Positions 15,225-23,434 are shown, numbered from the stretch's first letter. The stretch is DNA of 33,114 bases from Streptomyces sioyaensis (GCF_004122735.1 NZ_SDIF01000072.1:1-33114); one strand, 5' to 3'. Notes: generated by a model not told the origin, from the sequence alone. A program made the numbers and translations.

Positions 15225-15330
15225 ACGCGGTACCACCGTTCGGGTACCGTCGAGGGTGGGGCCCGCCCCGACGTGCCCGTCTTGCACCCCTTCGCCGTAC
15301 TGCCTCGCCGCAGGAGTCACGGAGTTCATC

Positions 15331-15807
15331 ATGAGCGATGCCACCGAGCGCCCCGCCGACCGCAGGGCCGAGCCCGATGCCGACGCCTGGCAGACCGCCT
15401 GCGCCGAGGACCTCGCGGCCGAGCAGGCCCGCCACCGCGCCGCCCACGGCCCGCAGCCGGGCAGCGCCGCCGAGGAGCTGCGCAAGCTCGCCGAGGCGGT
15501 CACCGACAAGCTCGCCGGCATCCAGCTTCCCGGGGCGCTCGGCGGGATCGCCGCGCAGGGCGCCGTCAACCAGCTGTTCAAGCAGGCCAGGGCCGCCGTC
15601 GAGCCGGTGATCGAGCGCAACCCCGACATCTTCGACCACCTTGCCGCGGCCGGCTCCGAGCTGCTCGCCGCCTACCGCTCCGCCGTCGAGGGCAGCGAGC
15701 GCCGCTGGACCCGCGACGACCTCGACGACCGTCCCGGCGGCCGACGCGGCGACGACCCCCGCGACGACGACGGCCCCGCCGGCACCGAGCGGATCGACCT
15801 CGACTGA
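15331..15807 (+). CDS. DUF5304 family protein (SCO2127 type), glucokinase-linked
   Basis: 158-aa acidic soluble protein. The helical middle is conserved (EELRKLAEAVTDKLAGIQLPGALGGIAAQGAVNQLFKQARAAVEP). The Asp/Arg-rich C-terminus (DDLDDRPGGRRGDDPRDDD) is probably disordered. There is no catalytic motif. Its position immediately before the ROK glucokinase is that of SCO2127, which I recall as reported to restore or stimulate glucose kinase and glucose uptake in Streptomyces mutants. The mechanism is unknown. The start is ATG 15331, 6 nt after GGAG. Three hairpins follow the stop. Confidence 0.82.
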   Translation: MSDATERPADRRAEPDADAWQTACAEDLAAEQARHRAAHGPQPGSAAEELRKLAEAVTDKLAGIQLPGALGGIAAQGAVNQLFKQARAAVEPVIERNPDIFDHLAAAGSELLAAYRSAVEGSERRWTRDDLDDRPGGRRGDDPRDDDGPAGTERIDLD

Positions 15808-15815
15808 GCGCTGTG

Positions 15816-15877
15816 GCCCCCGAGCACGGGGGCGTGCCCCTCACTCCGACCTCCTGAGGGGAGCGGCAGGCGCTCCC
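15816..15877. terminator. Cluster of three hairpins between the DUF5304 gene and glkA
   Basis: Hairpin 1 is GCCCCCG-AGCA-CGGGGGC (15816-15833). Hairpin 2 is CCCCTCA / TGAGGGG (15837-15843, 15855-15861). Hairpin 3 is GGGAGCG-GCAGG-CGCTCCC (15859-15877). Hairpins 2 and 3 share three bases and cannot both form. None has a T tract. They probably attenuate read-through into glkA, which has a TACGGT box (15886-15891) just after them. Confidence 0.55.
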
Positions 15878-15929
15878 ACCTCCGGTACGGTGGATCCCGG
15901 CGGGGTTCGAGCGAAAAACTGAGGGACAC

Positions 15930-16871
15930 ATGGGACTCACCATCGGCGTCGACATCGGCGGCACGAAGATCGCGGCCGGCGTGGTCGACGAAGAGGGCTC
16001 GATCCTTGAAACGTGCACGGTGCAGACTCCGCATGCCACCGAGGCGCTGACCGAGGCCATCGCCGAGGCGGTGCGCACCGTGGGAGCCGGCCATCACGTC
16101 GAGGCCGTCGGCATCGGCGCCGCCGGCTACGTCGACGAGAAGCGGGCCACGGTCCTGTTCGCACCGAACATCGACTGGCGCCACGAACCGCTCAAGGACA
16201 AGGTCGAACAGCGCGTCGGCCTCCCCGTGGTGGTCGAGAACGACGCCAACGCCGCCGCCTGGGGCGAGTACAAGTTCGGCGCCGGCCAGGGGCACAGCGA
16301 CGTCATCTGCATCACCCTCGGTACCGGCCTGGGCGGCGGCATCATCATCGGCAACAAGCTGCGCCGCGGCCGGTTCGGCGTCGCCGCCGAGTTCGGCCAC
16401 ATCCGGGTGGTGCCCGACGGACTGCTCTGCGGCTGCGGCAGCCAGGGCTGCTGGGAGCAGTACGCCTCCGGCCGCGCCCTGCTGCGCTACGCCCGCCAGC
16501 GCGCCTTCGCCACCCCCGAGAACGCCCAGATCCTGCTGGCGCTCGGCGACGGCACCTCCGAGGGCATCGAGGGCCGGCACGTCAGCGAGGCCGCCCGCCA
16601 GGGCGACCCGGTGGCCATCGACTCGTTCCGCGAGCTGGCCCGCTGGGCCGGCGCCGGCCTCGCCGACCTCGCCTCGCTCTTCGACCCGTCGGCCTTCATC
16701 GTCGGCGGCGGCGTCTCCGACGAGGGCGAACTGGTCCTGGGGCCGATCCGCAAGTCCTTCCGCCGCTGGTTGGTCGGCAACCAGTACCGGCCGCACGCCC
16801 AGGTGCTCGCCGCCCAGCTCGGCGGCAAGGCCGGCCTGGTCGGCGCGGCCGACCTGGCGCGCCAGGGCTGA
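15930..16871 (+). CDS. glkA: ROK family glucokinase
   Basis: 313 aa. It phosphorylates glucose with ATP in the cytoplasm and in Streptomyces is also needed for glucose repression. Motifs seen are the phosphate loop GVDIGGTKIAAG (about 5-16), VENDANAAAWGEYKFGAG, TLGTGLGGGIIIG, and the ROK zinc site around GHIRVVPDGLLCGCGSQGCWEQYASG (CxCx4C). The end, VGGGVSDEGELVLGP, is the C-terminal adenosine region. ATG 15930 follows GAGGG (15921-15925). The upstream SCO2127-type gene is its conserved partner. It ends in a hairpin at 16910-16950. Confidence 0.95.
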   Translation: MGLTIGVDIGGTKIAAGVVDEEGSILETCTVQTPHATEALTEAIAEAVRTVGAGHHVEAVGIGAAGYVDEKRATVLFAPNIDWRHEPLKDKVEQRVGLPVVVENDANAAAWGEYKFGAGQGHSDVICITLGTGLGGGIIIGNKLRRGRFGVAAEFGHIRVVPDGLLCGCGSQGCWEQYASGRALLRYARQRAFATPENAQILLALGDGTSEGIEGRHVSEAARQGDPVAIDSFRELARWAGAGLADLASLFDPSAFIVGGGVSDEGELVLGPIRKSFRRWLVGNQYRPHAQVLAAQLGGKAGLVGAADLARQG

Positions 16872-16909
16872 CCGGCCCGAGGGCCCGTCAGCGCCCGCTG
16901 CTGCATACG

Positions 16910-16950
16910 GCACCGCCCGTCGCGTCCCCCAGGGGTGCGGCGGGCGGTGC
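16910..16950 (+). terminator. Terminator hairpin after glkA
   Basis: GCACCGCCCG (16910-16919) pairs perfectly with CGGGCGGTGC (16941-16950). The interior can add CGC/GCG and CCCC/GGGG pairs. There is no T tract. It ends 2 bp before the -10 box of the next gene. Confidence 0.7.
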
Positions 16951-16952
16951 TC

Positions 16953-16958
16953 TATCTT
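16953..16958 (+). promoter_or_regulatory. -10 box for a leaderless transcript (EEP nuclease)
   Basis: TATCTT ends 7 nt before GTG 16966, and no Shine-Dalgarno is present. A second GTG at 16978 is an alternative start. Confidence 0.4.
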
Positions 16959-16965
16959 GGCCCGC

Positions 16966-17790
16966 GTGACGATCCCGGTGAGAGGACCAGCCGCCTTGCT
17001 CTCGCTCCCCGAGTCCCGTACCGAAGCCAGCCCCGCTCCCGGTGAGGACGCCGGCGGCGGCACCGCCCGGCACAGCGGTGCGGCCGTGATCCGGGTGCTC
17101 AGCTACAACATCCGCTCGATGCGCGACGACCGGGCGGCGCTGGCCAGGGTCATCCGGGCCTGCGCCCCCGATCTCGTACTGATCCAGGAGGCGCCGCGGT
17201 TCTTCCGCTGGCGCAAGACCACCGAGAAGCTGGCCCGGGCGGCCGGCCTGGTCCATGTCACCGGCGGCGCCACGGCCGCGGGCCCGATGATCCTGTCCAC
17301 CCTGCGCGCCCATGTGGAGCGCACGGAGGACATTCTGCTGCCGCGCACCCCTGGACTGCACCGCCGCGGTTTCGCCACCGCCGTGGTCCGCATCGGCGGG
17401 GCCCGCCTCGGCGTGCTCAGCTGCCATCTCAGCCTCGCCGACCGGGAGCGCTACGCGCAGGCGGGGCTGCTGCTGGAGCGGCTGGCCGCCCTGGACGTGC
17501 CGTACGCCGTCGCCGGGGGCGACCTCAACGACCGGCCGGACGGCCGCAGCTTCCGCCGGCTGGCGGGGACGCTCACGGACGCCTGGGCGGCCCGGCCGTG
17601 GGGCGGGGAGTTCACCTCCACGCCCCGTGATCCGCATCAGCGGATCGACGCGATCTTCACCACCGACGGTGTGGAGGTCCTCGGCTGCGGGGTGCCGCAC
17701 GGGCTGCCGGGGGTCCGGGAGGACGACCTCACGGCGGCCACCGACCATCTGCCGGTGCTGGCCGCCCTGCGGGTGCCGGCCACGGGCTGA
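16966..17790 (+). CDS. Endonuclease/exonuclease/phosphatase (EEP) family protein
   Basis: 274 aa. The EEP catalytic motifs appear in order: LSYNIRSM, LVLIQEAPRF (metal Glu), LSCHLSLA, VAGGDLNDRPDG (Asp/Asn) and the terminal ATDHLPVLAAL (Asp-His). The fold covers AP endonucleases, sphingomyelinases and inositol phosphatases; nothing here selects among them. The first 40 residues are Pro/Ser/Ala-rich without a clear signal peptide. The start is probably the leaderless GTG 16966. Its stop lies one base from the stop of the convergent membrane-protein gene. Confidence 0.85.
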   Translation: MTIPVRGPAALLSLPESRTEASPAPGEDAGGGTARHSGAAVIRVLSYNIRSMRDDRAALARVIRACAPDLVLIQEAPRFFRWRKTTEKLARAAGLVHVTGGATAAGPMILSTLRAHVERTEDILLPRTPGLHRRGFATAVVRIGGARLGVLSCHLSLADRERYAQAGLLLERLAALDVPYAVAGGDLNDRPDGRSFRRLAGTLTDAWAARPWGGEFTSTPRDPHQRIDAIFTTDGVEVLGCGVPHGLPGVREDDLTAATDHLPVLAALRVPATG

Positions 17791-17791
17791 C

Positions 17792-18409
17792 TCACACCAC
17801 CGCGCCGCTGCCCGGCAGGTCGTCGTCGTCCTCGTCGTCGCTCTTCATCCGGGCCACCAGGGTGGCGAACCCGCCGAGGAAGCCGCCGATGCCCAGGACC
17901 GTGATCCACCACGTCACCGGCTGCTGGAGGAGCACCATGGCCACCAGCAGCAGCGGGCCGCCGATCACCGCGATCCAGGCGAACTTGGCGGTGACGTCGG
18001 CCTGCGGCAGCGGGGGCGGTTCGGGCGGGGTGAAGTGGCCCTCGTCGGAGTCGTCGAAGTCGTCGTCGGACGCCTTGGCGGCGCTCCAGTCGCGGGGGCC
18101 GACCCCCGGCGCGTAGACCACGAAGCTGCCGGGACGCGAGCCGCCGCCGGTCAGGGGGTCCCCGGAACCGGTCCCGGTGCCGCCTGCGGCCGCGCCGTCC
18201 TTCGCGTCCGCCTCGTCCTGCGACGCGTCCGCCTCGTCCTTCGCGGGCGTCTCGCCCTTGCTGTCGCCGTCGCCGTCCTCGGCCGGTGCCGCCGGCGGGC
18301 CGTCCCCGGTGGGGAACGCCGGCTGCTCGCCGTAGCCCGCCACGATCTCGGCCCAGGCGGCCTCTTCGTCCAGCGGGTCCCGGGGGTCGCGGGGGCTACG
18401 CTCCGCCAC
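17792..18409 (-). CDS. Acidic two-helix membrane protein of unknown function
   Basis: 205 aa. The N-terminal about 130 residues are very acidic and low in complexity (repeated EADASQDEADAKD, GDGDSKGE), followed by a Pro-rich hinge. Two transmembrane helices lie at about 145-165 and 168-188 (FAWIAVIGGPLLLVAMVLL, WITVLGIGGFLGGFATLV), with a short acidic tail (KSDDEDDDD). No enzyme motif. The start is GTG 18409, overlapping the end of the alpha/beta hydrolase gene by 14 bp, so the two are coupled. Membrane placement beside a lipid hydrolase suggests a local membrane role, which is inference only. Confidence 0.75.
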   Translation of the reverse strand: MAERSPRDPRDPLDEEAAWAEIVAGYGEQPAFPTGDGPPAAPAEDGDGDSKGETPAKDEADASQDEADAKDGAAAGGTGTGSGDPLTGGGSRPGSFVVYAPGVGPRDWSAAKASDDDFDDSDEGHFTPPEPPPLPQADVTAKFAWIAVIGGPLLLVAMVLLQQPVTWWITVLGIGGFLGGFATLVARMKSDDEDDDDLPGSGAVV

Positions 18410-19202
18410 GGTCCGCCGCCCCCTCCTGGGCGGTGCCCGCGGTGCCCGTCCGCGCCTGCGGGGCGAGCCGGGTGATGAAGTCGACGGTGTCCTGGAAGAT
18501 CTGCTCCGCGTCGTGGTCGAGCGTCGCGACGTGGTAGCTGCGCTCCAGCAGCGTCTGGCGGACGTCGGTCGAGGAGACCCGGCTCAGGATGCGTTCGGAG
18601 TCCACCGGCGGGACGACGTGGTCCTGCGGGCTGGTCATCACCAGCAACGGCTGGGTGACACGCGGGAGTTCGGAGTCGACCTGCTGGAAGAACCGGCGCA
18701 GCGAATACGCCGCGTCCAGCGGCACCCGGTCGTAGCCGACCTCCTCGATGCCGGGCTTGGCGATGTCGCTGGCGATCCCCTTGGTCGTCCGTACGAGGTG
18801 GCGCAGCACCGGCAGCAGCGGCGCGGCCGCGTCATGGATCTTGTTGCCGGGGTTGACCACGGCCACCCCGCTGATCGCGTCGCCGTGTTTGGCGGCCAGC
18901 CGCAGCGCCAGGGCGGCGCCCATCGACAGGCCGCAGACGAAGACCGTGGTGCAGCGCTCGGTCAGCGCCCGCAGTTCGCGGTCGACCTCGGCGTACCAGT
19001 CCTGCCAGGTCGTGATCTGCAGGTCCTGCCAGCGGGTGCCGTGACCGGGCAGCAGCGGCAGGCTGACCGTGAGCCCCTGGTCGGCCAGATGCTCGGCCCA
19101 GGGGCGTACGGACTGGGGGGAGCCGGTGAAGCCGTGGCACACAAGGACGCCGACCTCTCCGCCGTCACGGCGGAACGGCTCGGCTCCGGGAAGGAGCGGC
19201 AC
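18396..19202 (-). CDS. Alpha/beta-fold hydrolase (carboxylesterase / monoacylglycerol lipase type)
   Basis: 268 aa. The catalytic triad is S93 in GLSMG, D194 in SPQDHVVPP and H224 in SYHVA. The oxyanion segment is HGFTGSP near the N-terminus. Size and motifs fit Est30-type carboxylesterases and bacterial monoacylglycerol lipases, which act on short-chain or monoacyl esters in the cytoplasm. GTG 19202 follows GGAG by 7-8 nt. It diverges from a PlsC-type acyltransferase, and the shared region contains GTTACC-N4-GGTA. I equate it with SCO2123. Confidence 0.88.
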   Translation of the reverse strand: MPLLPGAEPFRRDGGEVGVLVCHGFTGSPQSVRPWAEHLADQGLTVSLPLLPGHGTRWQDLQITTWQDWYAEVDRELRALTERCTTVFVCGLSMGAALALRLAAKHGDAISGVAVVNPGNKIHDAAAPLLPVLRHLVRTTKGIASDIAKPGIEEVGYDRVPLDAAYSLRRFFQQVDSELPRVTQPLLVMTSPQDHVVPPVDSERILSRVSSTDVRQTLLERSYHVATLDHDAEQIFQDTVDFITRLAPQARTGTAGTAQEGAADRGGA

Positions 19203-19235
19203 CGGGGAACTCCGATCGATGAGGGGGCCTGGCGA

Positions 19236-19249
19236 GTTACCTCAGGGTA
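19236..19249. promoter_or_regulatory. GTTACC-N4-GGTA dyad between hydrolase and acyltransferase
   Basis: TACC-TCAG-GGTA (19238-19249) with GT preceding at 19236-19237. It lies 34 bp upstream of the hydrolase start and about 100 bp upstream of the acyltransferase start. The half-sites and spacing match the dyad at 12339-12352 upstream of the acyl-CoA synthetase. Confidence 0.4.
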
Positions 19250-19349
19250 CGCAAAGTGACGGCGGGCGGGTAGGTCCGGCGACGGGCACGACGCGAGGGG
19301 GCGACCGCGGCAGGTTAAGGTCTTTGCGTCACACACAGGAGGCAGTCGG

Positions 19350-20099
19350 TTGATCTACGGCGCAATGAAGTTTTCCATCGGCGGGTCACTGAAGCTTGCC
19401 TTCAGGCCCTGGGTGGAAGGCATCGAGAACATTCCCGCCGAGGGTCCGGCGATCCTCGCGAGCAACCACCTGTCCTTCTCGGACTCCTTCTTCCTGCCCG
19501 CGGTGCTCGACCGGAAGGTCACCTTCATCGCCAAGGCGGAGTACTTCACCTCGCCGGGCGTGAAGGGCAAGCTGACCGCCGCGTTCTTCAAGGGCGTCGG
19601 CCAGCTGCCGGTCGACCGCTCGGGCGGACGCGGCGCGGGCGAGGCGGCGATCAAGAGCGGCATCGAGGTGCTGGAGCGCGGTGAGCTCTTCGGCATCTAC
19701 CCGGAGGGCACCCGCTCCCCGGACGGCCGGCTCTACCGCGGCAAGCCGGGCGGTCTGGCGCGGGTCGCACTGGCCACCGGGGCGCCGGTCATCCCCGTGG
19801 CGATGATCGACACCGAGAAGGTGCAGCCGCCGGGCAAGATCGTGCCCAAGATGATCCGGCCGGGCATCCGTATCGGCAAGCCGCTGGACTTCACCCGCTA
19901 CCAGGGCATGGAGGGCGACCGCTTCATCCTCCGGTCGGTCACCGACGAGGTGATGTACGAGATCATGAAGCTGTCCGGCCAGGAGTACGTCGACATCTAC
20001 GCGACCGCGGCCAAGCGGCAGATCGCCGACGCGGCGAAGGCGGCGGAGGCGCAGAAGAAGGCCGAGGCGGAGCAGGCCAAGAAGGCGGCCGCCGAATAG
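19350..20099 (+). CDS. PlsC-type 1-acylglycerol-3-phosphate acyltransferase
   Basis: 249 aa. The catalytic NHLSFSD box (H40, D45; the family HX4D) and YPEGTRSPDGR (about 117-127) define glycerolipid acyltransferases, which transfer acyl chains to lysophosphatidic acid at the inner membrane face. The last 35 residues are a Lys/Ala/Glu helix (AAKAAEAQKKAEAEQAKKAA) atypical of PlsC. TTG 19350 follows AGGAGG (19337-19342) by 7 nt. TAAGGT (19316-19321) is a possible -10. It is followed by macS after 48 bp, so read-through is possible. I equate it with SCO2122. Confidence 0.9.
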   Translation: MIYGAMKFSIGGSLKLAFRPWVEGIENIPAEGPAILASNHLSFSDSFFLPAVLDRKVTFIAKAEYFTSPGVKGKLTAAFFKGVGQLPVDRSGGRGAGEAAIKSGIEVLERGELFGIYPEGTRSPDGRLYRGKPGGLARVALATGAPVIPVAMIDTEKVQPPGKIVPKMIRPGIRIGKPLDFTRYQGMEGDRFILRSVTDEVMYEIMKLSGQEYVDIYATAAKRQIADAAKAAEAQKKAEAEQAKKAAAE

Positions 20100-20147
20100 A
20101 CGGGCAGGGCCGAGACCGGGTGTGAGTGCCCGGCGAGGGGGACGGCG

Positions 20148-21485
20148 ATGACGGAGACCGACACGGACACGGGCATAGCGGCGGTGCGCGGCGCCATGGC
20201 CGCCCGGCGCCATGGCAAGCGCCCCCCGAAGGCGCTGCGGATGTCCGTCGAACTCCCGCTGTGGCGGGCGCTCACCGGCTACCGGATCCTCACCCTCTTC
20301 TACGCCCTGTGCCTGGTCGCTCTCTCCTACCGGCACTACGCCCATCCGCTGGTCGCCGTCGCGTACATGAGCGTGCTGACCGTGTGGATGGCGCTGACCT
20401 GGCGGCGTACCACGTCACGGGAGCGCTGCACCCGGCAGTTCCTGGCCGCCGACCTCGGCGTCGCGGTCGGTGGGATCCTGCTCACGCTGGCGGCCGACAC
20501 CCACCTCCGCATCATGGGCGGCGCGCCCACGCTGCCGTCCATCTGGACGGCGGGTGCCGTCCTCGGCTTCGCGATCAAGGGCGGCTGGCGGTGGGCCGCG
20601 GTGGCCTCCACCGTCGTGGCGGTGGCCAATCTGGTCGAGCGCCAGGAGCTGGCCCGCGACACCGTCCACAACGTGGTGCTGGTGTGGGTGGCCAGCGTCG
20701 GCATCGGCTACGTCGTCGAGGTGGCCCGCTCCAGTGAGCGCACCCTCGCGCGCGCCCTGCAGATCGAGGCGGCCACCCGGGAGCGGGAGCGGCTGGCCCG
20801 CGACATCCACGACAGCGTGCTGCAGGTGCTTGCCATGGTGCAGCGGCGCGGTGCCACGATCGGCGGCGAGGCGGCCGAACTCGGCCGGATGGCCGGTGAA
20901 CAGGAGGTCGCGCTACGGACGTTGGTCGCCGGCGGGCTGCTGCCGCCGCACGGGGGCCTGCCCGGCACGGCGCCCGGGGTGCCGCACCAGGCCGGTGACG
21001 GCGTACCGGAGGACCTCGCGGCACCCGTCGCGGCCGCACCGGCGGCGTCCGGCAGCGGGCCGTGCGATGTGCGGGCGCTGCTCGCGCCGTTCGCGCGCGC
21101 CGGTGTCACGTTCTCCGAGCCCGGCGCCCCGGTGGAGCTGCCGGCCGCCGCGGCGGCCGAGCTCGCGGCCGCTGTCAGTGCCGCGTTGGACAATGTCCGG
21201 GTGCATGCGGGGGACGGTGCCCACGCATGGATCCTGGTGGAGGACGAACCGGACGCGGTGCTGGTGACCGTCCGCGACGACGGCCCCGGCATTCCCGAGG
21301 GCCGGCTCGCCGACGCCGAGCGGGAGGGCCGGCTGGGGGTGGCCCTGTCGATCCGCGGCCGGCTGCGGGATCTGGGCGGCAGCGCCCAGTGGGTCTCGGT
21401 CCCCGGCCAGGGCACGGAAGTGGAATTGACGGTCCCCAAGGGCGGTGCGTCCGAGGGCGGAAGGCGGGGGAAGGCAGGCACGTGA
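20148..21485 (+). CDS. macS: NarL-type sensor histidine kinase MacS
   Basis: 445 aa. An N-terminal membrane module (about 40-195, four or five helices; DUF5931-like) precedes a HisKA_3 dimerisation domain with the phospho-acceptor H221 in ERLARDIHDSVLQ. The HATPase domain has ALDNVRVHAG (N349) and DDGPGIPEG. There is a long Ala/Pro/Gly linker (about 265-305). No extracellular sensor is evident, so the signal is probably sensed in the membrane. ATG 20148 follows GAGGGG. The stop overlaps macR in a GTGA. In S. coelicolor the matching MacRS pair (SCO2121/SCO2120, from memory) affects aerial mycelium and antibiotic production. Confidence 0.88.
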   Translation: MTETDTDTGIAAVRGAMAARRHGKRPPKALRMSVELPLWRALTGYRILTLFYALCLVALSYRHYAHPLVAVAYMSVLTVWMALTWRRTTSRERCTRQFLAADLGVAVGGILLTLAADTHLRIMGGAPTLPSIWTAGAVLGFAIKGGWRWAAVASTVVAVANLVERQELARDTVHNVVLVWVASVGIGYVVEVARSSERTLARALQIEAATRERERLARDIHDSVLQVLAMVQRRGATIGGEAAELGRMAGEQEVALRTLVAGGLLPPHGGLPGTAPGVPHQAGDGVPEDLAAPVAAAPAASGSGPCDVRALLAPFARAGVTFSEPGAPVELPAAAAAELAAAVSAALDNVRVHAGDGAHAWILVEDEPDAVLVTVRDDGPGIPEGRLADAEREGRLGVALSIRGRLRDLGGSAQWVSVPGQGTEVELTVPKGGASEGGRRGKAGT

Positions 21486-22153
21486 ACGAGCAGCCGGCGC
21501 TGAAGGTCATGGTGGTCGACGACCACCCGATGTGGCGCGACGCGGTCGCCCGGGATCTGGCGGAGGCCGGGTTCGAGGTCGTGGCGACGGCCGGGGACGG
21601 CCTCCAGGCGGTGCGCAGGGCGCAGGCCGCGGCGCCCGACGTGCTGGTCCTGGACCTCAATCTGCCGGGGCTGCCCGGCGTGCAGGTGTGCAAGCAGCTG
21701 GTCGGCGCCCGTCCGGCGCTGCGGGTGCTGGTGCTGTCCGCGAGCGGTGAGCACGCCGATGTGCTGGAGGCGGTCAAGTCCGGGGCGACGGGCTATCTGC
21801 TGAAGTCGGCGAGCACCCAGGAGCTGCTGGACGCGGTGCGGCGCACGGCCGCCGGCGATGCGGTGTTCACCCCGGGCCTGGCCGGTCTGGTGCTGGGCGA
21901 GTACCGCCGGCTGGCGACCGAACCGGCCCCGGCGACGCCGGACGAGCCGGGCGCACCGCAGCTGACGGACCGGGAGACCGAGGTGCTGCGCCTGGTCGCC
22001 AAGGGGCTCTCGTACAAGCAGATCGCCGAGCGGCTGGTCATCTCGCACCGCACGGTGCAGAACCACGTCCAGAACACCCTCGGCAAGCTCCAGTTGCACA
22101 ACCGCGTGGAGCTGGTGCGCTACGCCATCGAGCGCGGCCTCGACGAGGTCTGA
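21482..22153 (+). CDS. macR: LuxR-family response regulator MacR
   Basis: 223 aa. The receiver domain has acidic pocket residues D13 and D14 (VVDDHP), phospho-acceptor D58 (LVLDLN) and the conserved lysine in GYLLKSAS. A C-terminal LuxR/GerE helix-turn-helix follows (LTDRETEVLRLVAKGLSYKQIAERLVISHRTVQNHVQNTLGKL). It is the cognate regulator of the kinase immediately upstream, with start GTG 21482 overlapping the macS stop by 4 bp. I recall MacR boxes as TGAGTAC-N2-GTACTCA; none is obvious in this window. Confidence 0.9.
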   Translation: MNEQPALKVMVVDDHPMWRDAVARDLAEAGFEVVATAGDGLQAVRRAQAAAPDVLVLDLNLPGLPGVQVCKQLVGARPALRVLVLSASGEHADVLEAVKSGATGYLLKSASTQELLDAVRRTAAGDAVFTPGLAGLVLGEYRRLATEPAPATPDEPGAPQLTDRETEVLRLVAKGLSYKQIAERLVISHRTVQNHVQNTLGKLQLHNRVELVRYAIERGLDEV

Positions 22154-22269
22154 CCGGCGCCGGACACCGGCCGGACCGGCCGCCACCCGGAGGGAGCCGC
22201 TCGTACGGGTGAACGCCCGCCGTCAACTGCCTGCTGAATCACCGGCGTCACCGTTTGCCGCATTCCTGA

Positions 22270-22292
22270 GTGACCCAGATCACCATTAGCGT
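22270..22292 (+). promoter_or_regulatory. CRP-like site overlapping a candidate pfkA promoter
   Basis: GTGA-CCCAGA-TCAC (22270-22283) has the two half-sites and 6-bp spacing of CRP-family operators. TAGCGT (22287-22292) directly after it is a possible -10, which would put the site over the -35 to spacer region. No good -35 is seen, consistent with an activator-dependent or repressed promoter. Inference. Confidence 0.4.
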
Positions 22293-22353
22293 GACCGGGG
22301 TCGGATCGAAGACGGCCGTGCGCGGCCACTGACGGGATGTAGGTGAAGCAGCG

Positions 22354-23382
22354 ATGCGGGTCGGAGTACTGACCGGCGGCGGCGACTGCCCCGGTCTGAA
22401 CGCGGTGATCAGGGGCATCGTCCGCAAGGGCACCCAGGAGTACGGATACGAGTTCGTCGGCTTCCGGGACGGCTGGCGCGGGCCGCTGGAGGGCGACACG
22501 GTCCCGCTGGACATCCCGGCGGTGCGCGGCATCCTGCCCCGCGGCGGCACGGTCCTCGGTTCCTCGCGGACCAACCCCTTCAAGCAGAACGACGGCGTCC
22601 GCCGGATCCGGGAGACGCTCGCCAAGGAGGAGGTCGAGGCCCTGATCGCGATCGGCGGCGAGGACACCCTCGGCGTCGCCGCCCGGCTCTACGAGGAGCA
22701 CGGGATCCCCTGCGTCGGCGTCCCCAAGACCATCGACAACGATCTGTCGGCCACGGACTACACCTTCGGCTTCGACACCGCCGTCGGCGTCGCCACCGAA
22801 GCCATCGACCGGCTGCACACCACCGCCGAATCCCATATGCGGGTCCTGGTCGTCGAGGTGATGGGCCGGCACGCCGGCTGGATCGCGCTGCACTCCGGCC
22901 TCGCCGGCGGGGCGAACGTCATCCTGATCCCGGAGCAGCGCTTCGACATCGAGCAGGTCTGCCGGTGGATCGAGTCCCGCTTCAAGGTCCGCTACGCCCC
23001 GATCGTGGTCGTCGCCGAGGGCGCGATGCCCAAGGACGGCCAGATGGTGCTCAAGGACGACTCCACCGACTCCTTCGGGCATGTCCGGCTCTCGGGCGTG
23101 GGGGAGTGGCTGGCCAAGGAGATCGAGTCCCGGACCGGCAAGGAGGCCCGTACCACCGTCCTCGGGCACACCCAGCGCGGCGGCACCCCCAGCGCCTTCG
23201 ACCGCTGGCTGGCCACGCGCTTCGGGCTGCACGCGATCGACGCGGTACAGGACGGCGACTTCGGCAAGATGGTCGCGCTGCGCGGTACGGACATCGTCCG
23301 GGTGCCGATCGCGGAGGCGACCGCCCGGCTGAAGACCGTCGATCCGGCGCTCTACGCCGAGGCCGGGGTGTTCTTCGGCTGA
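22354..23382 (+). CDS. pfkA: 6-phosphofructokinase (group III; phosphoryl donor uncertain)
   Basis: 342 aa. GVLTGGGDCPGLNAVIR, IGGEDTLG, VPKTIDNDL (catalytic D128) and EVMGRHAGWIAL are the phosphofructokinase motifs. It phosphorylates fructose 6-phosphate in glycolysis. E. coli ATP enzymes have Gly at positions 104 and 124; here these are D104 and K125 (the next-numbered equivalent), the pair generally seen in pyrophosphate-dependent enzymes. Streptomyces phosphofructokinase activity has been reported as ATP-dependent, so the donor needs testing. ATG 22354 is preceded by GGTGAAG. I equate it with SCO2119. A strong hairpin follows. Confidence 0.93.
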   Translation: MRVGVLTGGGDCPGLNAVIRGIVRKGTQEYGYEFVGFRDGWRGPLEGDTVPLDIPAVRGILPRGGTVLGSSRTNPFKQNDGVRRIRETLAKEEVEALIAIGGEDTLGVAARLYEEHGIPCVGVPKTIDNDLSATDYTFGFDTAVGVATEAIDRLHTTAESHMRVLVVEVMGRHAGWIALHSGLAGGANVILIPEQRFDIEQVCRWIESRFKVRYAPIVVVAEGAMPKDGQMVLKDDSTDSFGHVRLSGVGEWLAKEIESRTGKEARTTVLGHTQRGGTPSAFDRWLATRFGLHAIDAVQDGDFGKMVALRGTDIVRVPIAEATARLKTVDPALYAEAGVFFG

Positions 23383-23394
23383 ACCGGGCCGTCT

Positions 23395-23434
23395 GCGCTG
23401 CCCCGGGCCGCCCCCGTCCGGCCCGGGGCAGCGC
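23395..23434 (+). terminator. Strong hairpin terminator after pfkA
   Basis: Perfect 16-bp stem 23395-23410 / 23419-23434 with an 8-nt loop, 13 bp after the pfkA stop. It has no T tract, as is common for terminators in this genus. Confidence 0.8.
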
